A stretch of DNA of 64,000 nucleotides from Coturnix japonica (taxonomy: Eukaryota > Chordata > Aves > Galliformes > Phasianidae), in assembly GCF_001577835.2 (NCBI RefSeq), contig NW_015439889.1:28058-92057 (forward strand), written 5' to 3'. The translations under genes and the position numbers were made by a program. Below are positions 1 through 15,663 of this stretch, in pieces. Below the pieces are notes generated by a model that ran no database searches, had not been told where the DNA came from, and saw only the letters and a program-made list of their open reading frames with translations. Each line of letters opens with the position of its first letter. Within the stretch, counting starts at the first letter, position 1.

Positions 1-1440
1 CGAAGCACGGCGGTATCTCGGTGTGAGCACGGGGATAGTCACCGACAGCGGCATATGGGGCCAGCAGTGTCACTTATAGTGCCATTATCGTGACAGTGCC
101 GTTATCGTGACAGTGCCGTTACCGTGACATTGCCGTTACCGTGACATTGCCGTTACCGTGACAGTGTCACGACAGCGCCGTGTCGGTGCCGGTGATGGCG
201 GCGGTGGCCCCTCATCTGTCAGTGCGGCTGCAGCCACGTCCCTCCGCCATCTGTCAGCGCCCGGTGCCAAGCCTGGCACCGCCGCCCGCACCCCTTCACT
301 GCCGGAGGCACCAAAAAGGGCCGAAAATAACCCAAAACGAAGCGCAACCCCCGTTAAAGGGGGACACGGGGGGGGGGCGGAGACCCCCCGGTGGGTCGGG
401 GGCAGCCGGTGACACGGGGTGATGGATCGCGACACGCTGCGATATATCGCGATATACAGCGATGTGCGGGGGGGACACGAAGAGGAACGGGCCGCACCAC
501 CGACCCCCCCCACCCCAACACCGGGCACCGAGCGGCGCTAACGGGGGTTGAAGACCCCCAACCCCCCCCCCGGGGTTTGGCCGCGGGGAGAACAAAGACA
601 ACGGAGCCGGAATCGCAGCGGCCCCAAAATCCGCTAAAAGTGCCCCAAAAAAGAAGGCGGCGCTGCAGCCCCTCCCCCACCCATCCAACACCTGGGGCCG
701 CGGGGGGGGGAGGGGCCGGGGGAGGATTTTGGGACCATTTCGGAGGATTTTGGCTCAGAACGGGGCGCTGTTTCACCGCCTGGAAACCATTAGGGCCCCC
801 ACGGGGGGGGGCAGCAACGCTCCGCCCCCCCCCCAATTCCAAGCAGCTCCGCTGTGGGGCGCGGGAGGGGGGAGGATCCGATGGGGGGGGGCGGAGACTG
901 AGAGCGGACGGGGTCGGGACAGGAGCCCCCCCCCAAAATGAGCCCGCCCCCAAAATGAGCCCCCCCCCCCGCTGCGCAAATACCCCCCCAGCCGAGTGAG
1001 GAACCCCCACTTGGTGGGTGGTGAGGGTGAGGGCTGGGCGCAAGAACTGAGCCGCCCCCCACGCCAAAGAAGCCGCCCAGCCCTACTAAAAGAGGCGCCC
1101 CCCCGCGCCAAAAATGAGTCCGCCCCCCCCCAAAATAAGCCTGCCATTAGAACAATGAGCGCACCCCCCAAATGGACCCCGCCCTCCCCTGCCAGCCCTC
1201 CGCTTGCTCCTCTCCTCTCCTGCCCCCCCCTCCTCGCCCCCCGCCAGTTCACCCCCCCCCTTCCCATCCCCCCCATCCCAGAGACGTCACTTCCCTCCTC
1301 TGCCTCGGTCCGCGCCCGCACCTTGCGTCGTCCTATGCCTCACGTACGCACTTCCGCCCTTGGGGTGGGAGGGGGGTGGGATGGGGGGGCGTTGTGGTGG
1401 AGGTGGTCTCTCTCTCTAGACGTCACTTCCGGTCGCCGCA
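1..1440. other. Left-edge GC-rich sequence with no recognised gene
   Basis: No coding exon could be supported here. The stretch holds a short tandem repeat near 79-170, C- and G-homopolymer runs, and the upstream CpG-rich region of GADD45GIP1. Open frames on both strands are low-complexity Pro/Gly/Arg translations of GC-rich DNA. In human the next gene on this side is DAND5, but nothing resembling it was seen. Confidence 0.5.
79..170. repeat. Short tandem repeat, about 18-bp unit
   Basis: About five imperfect copies of a unit reading CGTGACAGTGCCGTTATC, with A/T and C/T changes between copies. It lies in non-coding sequence at the left edge. Confidence 0.8.
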
Positions 1441-1450
1441 CAAGATGGCG
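1420..1450 (+). promoter_or_regulatory. GADD45GIP1: GADD45GIP1 core promoter, ETS and YY1-type sites
   Basis: The sequence ACTTCCGGT (ETS type) is followed by AAGATGGCGG (YY1 type) overlapping the presumed start codon at 1445. This is a common layout for TATA-less promoters of nuclear genes for mitochondrial proteins. The assignment rests on motif reading and on position just before exon 1. Confidence 0.55.
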
Positions 1451-3917
1451 GCGCTCACGTTGCGGTGTTTTGGATCCCGCATGGGCCTCGCTCCCGGTTC
1501 GTCTGTGTACGGGCGGTCTGCCCCGAATGCGGCGCGCGATGTGGGGGCCTCCCCTCACTGGCCCGGGGACACACGAGCGGCTGCGCGAAGCGATTGCGGG
1601 CGGCCTCGGGGCGGGCATCGGGGATGCGGCCGAACCGACTGTGCCGCCAGCCCGGAACGGGCTGCGGGAGATGGAGGAGGAGGAAAGGGGGAATGGTGTG
1701 ACGCCATGTGAGGACATGGAGGAGCGAGCTGGAGCGGAAGGCAGCGGGAGGAGCGACGGCGGCGGGAGGAGACGAGTAAGACGGGGGGGGGAGGGAATAA
1801 CGGGGGGGGGAGGGAAAACGGGGGGGGGAACCGGAAAACGGGGGGGGGGGAGGGAAATAACGGGCGGGTGAAGCGGGAAGTAAGGGGGGGGGATGGGGGA
1901 ATATACGGGGGGGGGGGGGGGGGAATAACGGGGGGGGGAACCGGGAATAACGGGGGGGGGAGGGGAAAGTAAACGGGGGGGGGGGGAGGGATAAGGGGGG
2001 GGGGGGGGGAAGGAAATACGGGGGGAACCTGTGGGAATAACGGGGGGGGATGGGAAAGAGCAACGGGGGGGCTGAAACCGGGAATTGACGGGGGGGGGGA
2101 ACCGGTGAGTCACGGGGGTGTGGGGGGTGGGGAATGGAAGGGGGGGAACCGGGGAATAATCGGGGGGGGGGGGTGTACGCTGGATCGTGGGGGAGACGGA
2201 ACGGGGAACCGAAGAATCGGGGACTGGCGGGGGGTCACGGGGGGTGGGGCACTGGGGGGTTGAGGGGATCGGCCATGTCAATGGGGAACGGGAGTGACTA
2301 ATGTAATGAATGAATGGAGCCGGGGAGGGGAGAGTGAAGGGAAACGGTGTGAGGTGAAGGAATGAGAGGGAGGGAGGGATGAATAGATGGATGGATGGAT
2401 GGACAATGGATGGATGGAGGGATTGATGGATAGATGGATGGAAGGATGGAAGGAGGGATAGATGGATGGACAATGGATGGATGGAGGAATGGATGATGGA
2501 TGGATGGATGAATAGATGGATAGATGGATGATGGAGGGATGGATGGATGGATGGATGATGGAGGGATGGATGGATGGATAATGATGGATGGAGGGAGGGA
2601 TGGATGGATATATGGAGGGAGGGATGGAGAAATGGATGGATATATGTATAGATGGATGGAGGGGTGGAAGGATGGAGGGAGGGAGGGATGGAGGAATGGA
2701 TGGAAGAATAGATGGATGAATAGATGGATGGAGGGATGGAAGGAGGGAGGGATGGAGGAATGGATGGAAGAATAGATGGAGGAATAGATGGATGGAGGGA
2801 TGGAAGGAGGGATGGATGGATGGATAGATGGATCTATAGATGGATGGATGTATAGATGGATGGATGGATGGATAGATGGAAGGATGGATGATGGATGGAT
2901 GGATGTATAGATGGATGAATGGTTAGATGGATGGATGTATAGATGGATGAATAGATGGACAGATGGATGGATGGATGAATAGATGAATGAATAGATGGAT
3001 AGATGGAGAAATGGATAGATGGATGGATGGATGATGGATGAATAGATGGATAGATGGATAGATGGATGGAGGGATGGATGGATGGATGGATAGATGGATG
3101 GAGGGATGGATGGATGGATGAATAGATGGATAGATGGATGGATGGAGAAATGGATGGATGGATGAATAGATGGATGTATAGATGGAAGGATGGAGGGAAG
3201 GAGGGATGGATGGATGGATGGGTGGAGGGATGGACAATGGATGGATGTATAGATGGATGTATAGATGGATGTATAGATGGATGTATAGATGGATGTATAG
3301 ATGGATGGATGGATGGAAAGATGGACAGATGGATGGATGGAGGGATGGATGGATGAATAGATGGATAGATGGATGGATGGAGAAATGGATGGATGGATGG
3401 AGGGATGGATAGATGGATGTATAGATGGATCGATGAATGGATGGATGCTGGGTGAGGGAATGGAGGAGGATAGGATGGGGTTTATTTGCTGTCTGGCAAT
3501 GGAGTGGGATGGGATGGGATGGGGTTTATTTGCTGCCTGTTTGTTCCCGGTGTCCCCCCATCTCACCGTCCCCCGTCCCTCAGGGAGCAGCTGATATCCC
3601 GCAGCCTGGCGGCCATGCCCGCCCGCATCGCAGCCTGGAGGCAGGAGAAGGAGCAGATGAGGGAGCGCAGCCGGCAGGACGCAGCGCGGCGGCAGCGGCT
3701 GCTGGCGGAAGCTGCTGAACGTCTGGGGGCTCCGGTTCGAGCCGGGGATCCCCGGGTTCAGGCGATGATGCAGGACCTGGAACGGGAGCGACGGCGCCAG
3801 GAGAAGCGGCAGCGCAGGCAGCAGCACGAGGAGGCGACACGCAGCGCTTTGGCTGCTGCTGAGGCAGCTGCTGCTGCAGCACAACCCCCCCCCGGGGTCT
3901 CCGAGCCCCCCAAGTAA
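1445..3917 (+). CDS. GADD45GIP1: Mitochondrial large ribosomal subunit protein mL64 / CRIF1 (two exons)
   Basis: The protein is a mitoribosome large-subunit component near the polypeptide exit, also reported as a nuclear partner of GADD45 proteins. Exon 2 (3584-3917) is clear: after the acceptor at 3583 it reads [19 protein letters not shown] and continues as an Arg/Glu-rich helix to SEPPK and a stop, matching the human second exon. Exon 1 is placed at 1445-1775, from an ATG in AAGATGGCGG to the donor CGA|GTAAG. Exon 1 does not read in one frame: the [11 protein letters not shown] and [12 protein letters not shown] segments expected from the family lie in different frames. I infer consensus indels in this GC-rich exon. 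The intron holds G-run and GGAT arrays. Neighbour RAD23A is convergent. Exon 2 is firm; exon 1 is tentative. Confidence 0.8.
1778..2170. repeat. G-run array in GADD45GIP1 intron
   Basis: Repeated poly-G runs of 7-16 bases are separated by short spacers such as AATAACG, AACCGG and AAAAC. On the transcribed strand this would be strongly G-quadruplex prone. It begins at the intron 1 donor and grades into the GGAT array. Confidence 0.8.
2381..3448. repeat. (GGAT)n / (GATA)n-type tetranucleotide array
   Basis: About 1.07 kb of imperfect GGAT repeats with interspersed AGAT, GTATAGAT and GGAGG variants fills the GADD45GIP1 intron. Long open frames through it (Met-Asp-Gly-Trp repeats on plus, Ile-His-Pro-Ser repeats on minus) are translation artefacts. 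Confidence 0.95.
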
Positions 3918-4064
3918 AGCCACCCCCATAAAAGAAAGGTGGGGTGTGGTTTGCTCCCTTAAAGCTCTCCAACAGGACTGTGTGTATTCAGCACCAACGG
4001 GACCCGTCTGCCCCCCCCCCCCAGCAAACACACACTAAAACCAGAATGGGTTTAAAATTCTGCA

Positions 4065-4070
4065 TTTAAT
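4065..4070 (-). terminator. RAD23A: Probable RAD23A poly(A) signal ATTAAA
   Basis: The minus strand reads ATTAAA about 290 bases past the RAD23A stop codon, between the two convergent genes. The placement suits the 3' end, but no transcript data are available. Confidence 0.5.
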
Positions 4071-4358
4071 CTCTTCCCAAGCTGGGTTTGTCCCACGGTT
4101 CTGCCCTCCCACGGAAAGAGGAACAGGGAGGAAAAGGGGGGTCAGGGAACAGGGATGGGGCCACCCAGAGCAGCCCCGGCCTCTAAGGCAGCAGGAAGGC
4201 TCTGGGGGTGCTCACCCATCGCTGCCCCTCTGTGGGGGTGAGGACGGGCCCTGCTGGGCCCCACCCCACCCCGGTGTCCCCTGAGGGCAGAGATGTAGGG
4301 GGGAGGAAGGGGAGTCCTGCGTCCCCCCACAGGGTGGGAGGAATCCACCCCGGGCCCC

Positions 4359-7386
<3,028 letters not shown>

Positions 7387-7580
7387 CGCGCGGCGGCGGC
7401 GAATGTTCCCGGCAGCCCCACAACATGCAACTCACGCCGCCGCCATCTTACGCGCCCCGCTGCTTCCGGCCATGTGACCAGCGACCGGAAGTGACGTCAT
7501 ACTGCTGGGCGGTGCCGCGCCCTTCGGCACGTGACGGAGGACGGTTCGAACACGTGACCCGCCCCCCCCAAGCGACACAA
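7387..7580. promoter_or_regulatory. RAD23A: RAD23A promoter region
   Basis: CpG-rich sequence upstream of the RAD23A start, with GCGCCCCGCTGCTTCCGG, ACCGGAAGTGACGTCAT (ETS next to CRE at about 7484-7500) and GCACGTGAC / ACACGTGAC E-boxes. No TATA box was seen. Confidence 0.5.
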
Positions 7581-7663
7581 AATGGCGGCGCTGGGATTTG
7601 GGGGGGGGGGTTAAAAATGGCGCAGAGCGAACGAGGCGCAGCCGGATGGGGGCCGGGACGAGC

Positions 7664-7674
7664 TTTAATTTAAT
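7664..7674 (-). terminator. CALR: CALR poly(A) signal region (ATTAAA twice)
   Basis: The minus strand carries two overlapping ATTAAA hexamers about 285 bases after the KDEL stop codon. This fits the end of a short CALR 3' UTR lying just beyond the RAD23A promoter. Confidence 0.55.
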
Positions 7675-7955
7675 AGAAACCGGACGGCGTCACCCGTACA
7701 CACAGCGGCCAACGGAGACGCCCCCACCCCTCCCAACACCCCCCGCGGCACCGGGCCCGGCCCTCAGCCCGGCCGAACCCCCCCCCCCCCCCCCCCCCCC
7801 CCCCTCCCCCCCCCCCCCATCACCCTCCCCCCCGTGGCTCCCGGTGCCGGTCCTGAGTCCTCGGTCCCGGGGGGAGGGAACGGCCGGGACGCCCGTAAAA
7901 AACAAAGTCCAGGTCTCACAGAGACATTACACGGGGCCGGGGCCGGGTGGGGCCG

Positions 7956-10487
7956 TTACAGCTCGTCCTTGGGGGCCCCCCCGGCCTCCTCCTCCTTCTC
8001 GGCCTCGTCATCTTCATCCTCCTCCTCTTCCTCCTCGTCCCCGTCTCCATCCTCGTCTCCTTCCTCCTCTTTCCGCTGTTTGTCTTCCTCCTCCTGCTTC
8101 TGCCGCTGCTCCTCGTCCTGCTGCTCCTTCATCTTCCTCTCGGCCTCCTGCACAACCGGGGGGGGGTCAGCACAGCTCCCACCGCCCCCCCGGTACCTCC
8201 ATGTCACCCATCACACCCAGCCCCAACCCCATAACAGCTGCCCCCCCATCCCTGCAGCCACCTCCATCCCCTATTCCCCTCCATGTCACCCCTTGGTGGG
8301 CCCCCATGTACCCACTTGGCCCCCACCCCATGTACCCACTCGACCCCCACCCCACGTACCCACATTGGGCCCCCATCCCATGTACCCACTCGACCCCCAC
8401 GTACCTTTGTGGCCCCCCAGGTCTCGTTCCCAAACTCCTCAGCAAACTTCTCGTCGTCAGTGATCAGGAAGTTGTCAAAGATGGTCCCAGATTTCACCTA
8501 CGGGGCAGGGGGTGCTCAGGGACGATGCTCAGCAGGTGGCATTGCCCACCCCCCATACACCCCCCACTCCACTCTCCCCCCTCTGCCCACCTGCCAGAGA
8601 TCGAGGCCGATGACCCCGAAGCTGTCGTAGGCATAAAGGCTGGGGTCGGGGGTGTACTCGGGGTTGTCGATCTCAGGGTGCACCCATTTGCCCTTGTAGT
8701 CAGGGTTGTCAATCTGTCGGGGTCTCCATTCGCCCTGTGGGTTTCAGAGGGGGAGGTGAGGAGGGGTAACAGCCCCCCCTCACTCCAGAGACTCCATTTA
8801 GCAGGGGAGGGGGCTGCACCTTGTACTCAGGGTTCTGAATGACGGGGGGCTCCCACTCCCCATCCATCTCTTCATCCCAGTCCTCTGGCTTCTTGGCATC
8901 GGGGTCAGGGATGTGTTCGGGTTTATCCCAGTCCTGAAGAAGGCAGCAGAAGGGTTCAGGGTGCTGTCAAAGCCCCCCCCCCCCACCCACAGTTCCCCAG
9001 CCCCTGGGTTGCCCCCACCTCAGGTTTGGAGTCCTCGGGGTCGTCGATCTTTGCACGCTCATCCCAGTCATCGGGTTTCTTGGCCTCAGGGTCCTTGATC
9101 TTCTTAGGAGGCAGGAAGTCCCAGTCATCCTCCAGGCTCCCTGATTCCACTTTGCTGTTGTCGATCTTCACCTCGTAGGTGTTGTCAGGGCGGACGATGA
9201 GGGTGTAGAGGTGGGTGAACTCGTCATCCTGCAAGGAGCAGAAGCTCAGCAGGGCTGGGATGTGACCCCCAGCCGACCAGGGCCTCCTGCAGCCCCCAAC
9301 CCACCTTGCAGCGGATGTCCTTGTTGATGAGCACATTCTTCCCTTTGTAGTTGAAGATAACGTGAACTTTCTTTGTGCCAGGTCCGCAGATATCAGGGCC
9401 TGTGAGGGGACACAGGGAAGTTAAGGGAGGGGGTCTGACACTTCCAAAGGGACGCAGGGGGTGAGCAGGGCCGCACCAAACATGATGTTGTACTCAGAGT
9501 CGCCGTGCATGTCCTCCTGGTTCAGGCTGGCAGGGAAGAGCTTGACGTATCCACCACCACAATCGATGTTCTGCTCGTGCTTGACAGTGAACTGCACCAC
9601 CAGCGTCTTGTCCCTGTTGCTGAAGGGCTCGAAGCGGGAGGAGAGGGCGTAGAAACGCGCGTCCTGGCTGGTCTGGATCCCTGGGGGGGGTCACGAGAAA
9701 CTGCCCTGAGCAGCCAGTACCCCCCAAGGCGAGCACTGACGGCTCTCAGACTCAGGGGGATCCTCACCTTTATCTTTCTCAGCGTCGCCGTAGAACTTCC
9801 CAGCCGTGAGCACGAAGCGGCCATAGTCTGATTTGTGCTTCGATTCCACCCACCGCTGGGTCCACGAGTCTGCAGAAGGGAAGCACTGAGCGCCCCGTGT
9901 CCCCTGTTGTCCTCCCCCTCCCCGCCCCCATTAGGGGAATGGCTCTGCCCCTCCCCACAGGCCGGAAGCAGGGCAGCTCAAGGCCACCTGCACCTACAAC
10001 ATTAATAGGGATCCTTCTGCCCCGCTGCTCACAGGGCCCCCAATTCAACCCGGAGCCCCCCCCAAGGGCAGCACTGAGGCTGCAGAGCTGCATCCCGTGG
10101 TACAGCTGCACAATGGGGGCTCACAGCACAGGGCCCTTCCCATCATTCTCCCCTCGTGGGGGGGTTATATTGACCCACGGTGCTTTAAGNNNNNNNNNNN
10201 NNNNNNNNNNNNNNNNNNNNNNNNNNNNNNNNNNNNNNNNNNNNNNNNNNNNNNNNNNNNNNNNNNNNNNNNNNNNNNNNNNNNNNNNNNNNNNNNNNNN
10301 NNNNNNNNNNNNNNNNNNNNNNNNNNNNNNNNNNNNNNNNNNNNNNNNNNNNNNNNNNNNNNNNNNNNNNNNNNNNNNCCCCCCCCTCACCTCCATCCAT
10401 AAACTCCTCCCGGAAGAACTGGGCGGGCCCGGCCGCCGTCACCGCCATGAGGGCACCGAGCAGGAGCGGGAGGCAGAGGCGGCTCAT
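7956..10487 (-). CDS. CALR: Calreticulin, nine exons
   Basis: Calreticulin is a calcium-binding lectin chaperone of the ER lumen acting on monoglucosylated glycoproteins with ERp57. Exons: 10391-10487, 9768-9869, 9477-9680, 9305-9399, 9019-9228, 8820-8933, 8591-8734, 8405-8497, 7956-8147, giving 416 residues (human 417). Visible in order: a signal peptide ([16 protein letters not shown]), the globular lectin domain ([16 protein letters not shown]), P-domain repeats ([28 protein letters not shown], then [17 protein letters not shown] type), and a Glu/Asp-rich calcium-storage tail ending in the retrieval signal KDEL. The N gap at 10190-10378 lies wholly in intron 1, so no coding sequence is lost. 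The promoter carries a TATA box and an exact ER stress element. FARSA is head to head. Confidence 0.98.
10190..10378. other. Assembly gap in CALR intron 1 (189 N)
   Basis: Run of N. Both flanking CALR exons are intact and in phase, so the gap removes intron sequence only. Confidence 0.99.
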
Positions 10488-10577
10488 GGCGGCGTTCCCT
10501 CAGCCCAGCGACGCTCACACGCTCCCTCCCAGCCCGGCGGCGCCCGGCACTGCGGAGGGGGCGGCGGCAGCGCCCCC

Positions 10578-10585
10578 CTTTTATA
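10578..10585 (-). promoter_or_regulatory. CALR: CALR TATA box
   Basis: The minus strand reads TATAAAAG in a GC-rich setting, about 90 bases upstream of the CALR start codon. CCAAT-type elements (ATTGG on plus) follow further upstream, near 10623, 10653 and 10724. Confidence 0.75.
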
Positions 10586-10741
10586 CTCTCGCAGCCCTTA
10601 GTCCCGCCTTCCTCGCCACCCCATTGGCCCGACCCCGCGCTGCGCCCTCTCCCATTGGCCGCCCGCCCGCTGGTCGGCGGCGGCGGCGCCCCCGAACGTT
10701 TGCGTCCCAGATGGCCGCTTCCTATTGGTCGAACGGGACGG

Positions 10742-10760
10742 CCAATCAGGAGCGACCACG
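10742..10760 (+). promoter_or_regulatory. CALR: ER stress response element (ERSE) of CALR
   Basis: The sequence is CCAAT, nine bases, then CCACG, an exact match to the ERSE consensus bound by NF-Y and ATF6. It lies about 160 bases upstream of the TATA box. ERSE control of calreticulin is established in mammals; its presence here shows directly in the sequence. Confidence 0.85.
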
Positions 10761-10971
10761 CGTTCGGAGGGAGACGCCCCCCCCCCCACGTCTCGCGCGC
10801 TCCTTCAGCGCGCGGCAACGGCGCGGTCACGTGGTGCGGAGCGCGCGCGCGCGCCGGGTGGGTGGGTGCCGTGTGGGCGCCATAAGGACACGGCGGGTCC
10901 CGCGTGGGGACACGGAGCGGGGCCGGAACGGAACAAAGCGGCGTTAAACACGATGATGTCATAGCACACGG

Positions 10972-11141
10972 TGACGTCATACCGAGCTGTGACGTCATAT
11001 GTCCTCATTCAGTCACGCTATGTGCCGTTCTGTTAATGAAGAGACCACAAGACAGAACGGGAACCTCGGGGGGCCGCGGGGTCACGAGCTCCGATCAACG
11101 CCCGGTGCCCCGTGACGTCACTCCTCGGTCTCATGACGTCA
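10972..11141. promoter_or_regulatory. Cluster of four CRE palindromes between CALR and FARSA
   Basis: Perfect TGACGTCA octamers lie at 10972-10979, 10990-10997, 11113-11120 and 11134-11141 in the bidirectional interval. They are natural CREB/ATF1 sites upstream of FARSA. Confidence 0.8.
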
Positions 11142-11264
11142 CACCCTCCTCTCATCGCCCTGCGGCCCCTTTCACTCCGCCGCACTCAAGATGGCGCCGC
11201 CCTTAGGCTCAGATCCGCAAAGGAACACTTCCGGGTGACGGCGGTAGCGCTTCCGGCCGTCGCG

Positions 11265-14444
<3,180 letters not shown>

Positions 14445-14471
14445 GTCCCTATGGAGCACTGCAGTGTCACC

Positions 14472-14477
14472 AATAAA
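14472..14477 (+). terminator. FARSA: FARSA poly(A) signal AATAAA
   Basis: A canonical hexamer lies 27 bases after the stop codon, implying a very short 3' UTR. Confidence 0.85.
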
Positions 14478-15663
14478 CTTCCTTTGTGCAGCTGGATGAC
14501 TCTGCATTTGCTGGGGGGCAGCAACCACATGTGGGATGGTGGCTGAGGGAAAGCTTTACTGTGGTGTATGGGTTACGAGCTGGATTTGGGATGAAAGCCC
14601 CCCACTGCCTCTGTGTGGTGATGGGGCACCTGCACCTGAAACGTGAGGCTGGCGATGGGCTGAAGGCTGCTGGACACATCAGGGATGGGAGCTGTGTTAC
14701 CATTCACATTGTAGGGCTTTCCAGGCCGGTTCTAGATGTCGGCATCACAGCAGCAGCCAAATGGGGACAGCACAGTGGATCTGCTCCTGCTTTCTGCTAG
14801 GCCTCAGTGGCAGCAATACCCTGCAAAACAACACCAGCAGCACCTCAGACCTCTCCTGAGCCATGAGCCACTTGGCCCTGCCCACACCTGCCCCCAGGAG
14901 CCATCATTACTCCCTAATTACTCCACGCTCCTCCATCCATCCCACGCTCCCTACCCTGCAACCCTCGTCCCTGTCCGCCATCTTGGCCGCCCCGCCTCTT
15001 CACAGCCCAGCCCTTCCCGCCTTTTATTTCTCCGTCGCTCATTGGCTGGCCTGTGGCAAAGGCGGACGATGATTGGTTTGCTCGGATGTCAGTCACCTGC
15101 CGCCCATCGTCGCCCCGCCCACCATCTCACCTCAGCGAGGCCTTTGGGTAATGGCGGCGGTGCGGGGTGAGGCGCTGCGGCTCCGCACGGTGTCCCGGTG
15201 TCCCATAGGCGGCCTCCCTCGGTGTCCACACATCTCCCGTGTCCCTTGGCCCAGCAGCAGAGCCCTGCCCTGGGGGATGTGCCCACACTTGGCTCATATT
15301 TGTCATATTTGTGGGTTGGGAGCTTATGGCAGCGTGCAGAACAACACCAGAATACCGGCTGAAACCCATCAAAAATAGCCCAAAATACTCGATTATTTGT
15401 CCCTAATGCCTCCCTGCCCTCATTTACTGCATTTATCCTTCGTTTCCATACAGGATATTGGGTCTCCCCCCAGTTGATCTGTTGGGCCTCCCTCTGACAG
15501 ATGCCATTTGTACATAGGGCTCCCTGCAGTTTCTCTGTCCCACAGCTCAGCCCTCAGGGACATCCCATAATATTAAGGCTAACTGGATGTTTTCCCTTCT
15601 GAATTCCCCGCAGGCCTCTGAGGAGCTCAGCCGTGGGCTTTGGACGGAGGTGGGAGCAGCCCA
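14478..15663. other. FARSA-SYCE2 intergenic region with CpG promoter
   Basis: Non-coding apart from a promoter-like segment at about 14980-15175. That segment has GCCATCTTGGC (YY1 type), two ATTGG boxes and an ATGGCGGCGGTGCGG followed by a good donor GGTGAGG at about 15150. I read this as a likely untranslated or alternative first exon of SYCE2: joining its ATG to the next exon would meet a stop at once. Confidence 0.45.

Noticed and set aside
2298-4031. Long minus-strand frame of Ser-Ile-His-Pro repeats
   Set aside because: It is the translation of the GGAT microsatellite in the GADD45GIP1 intron; no codon bias, splice or homology support.
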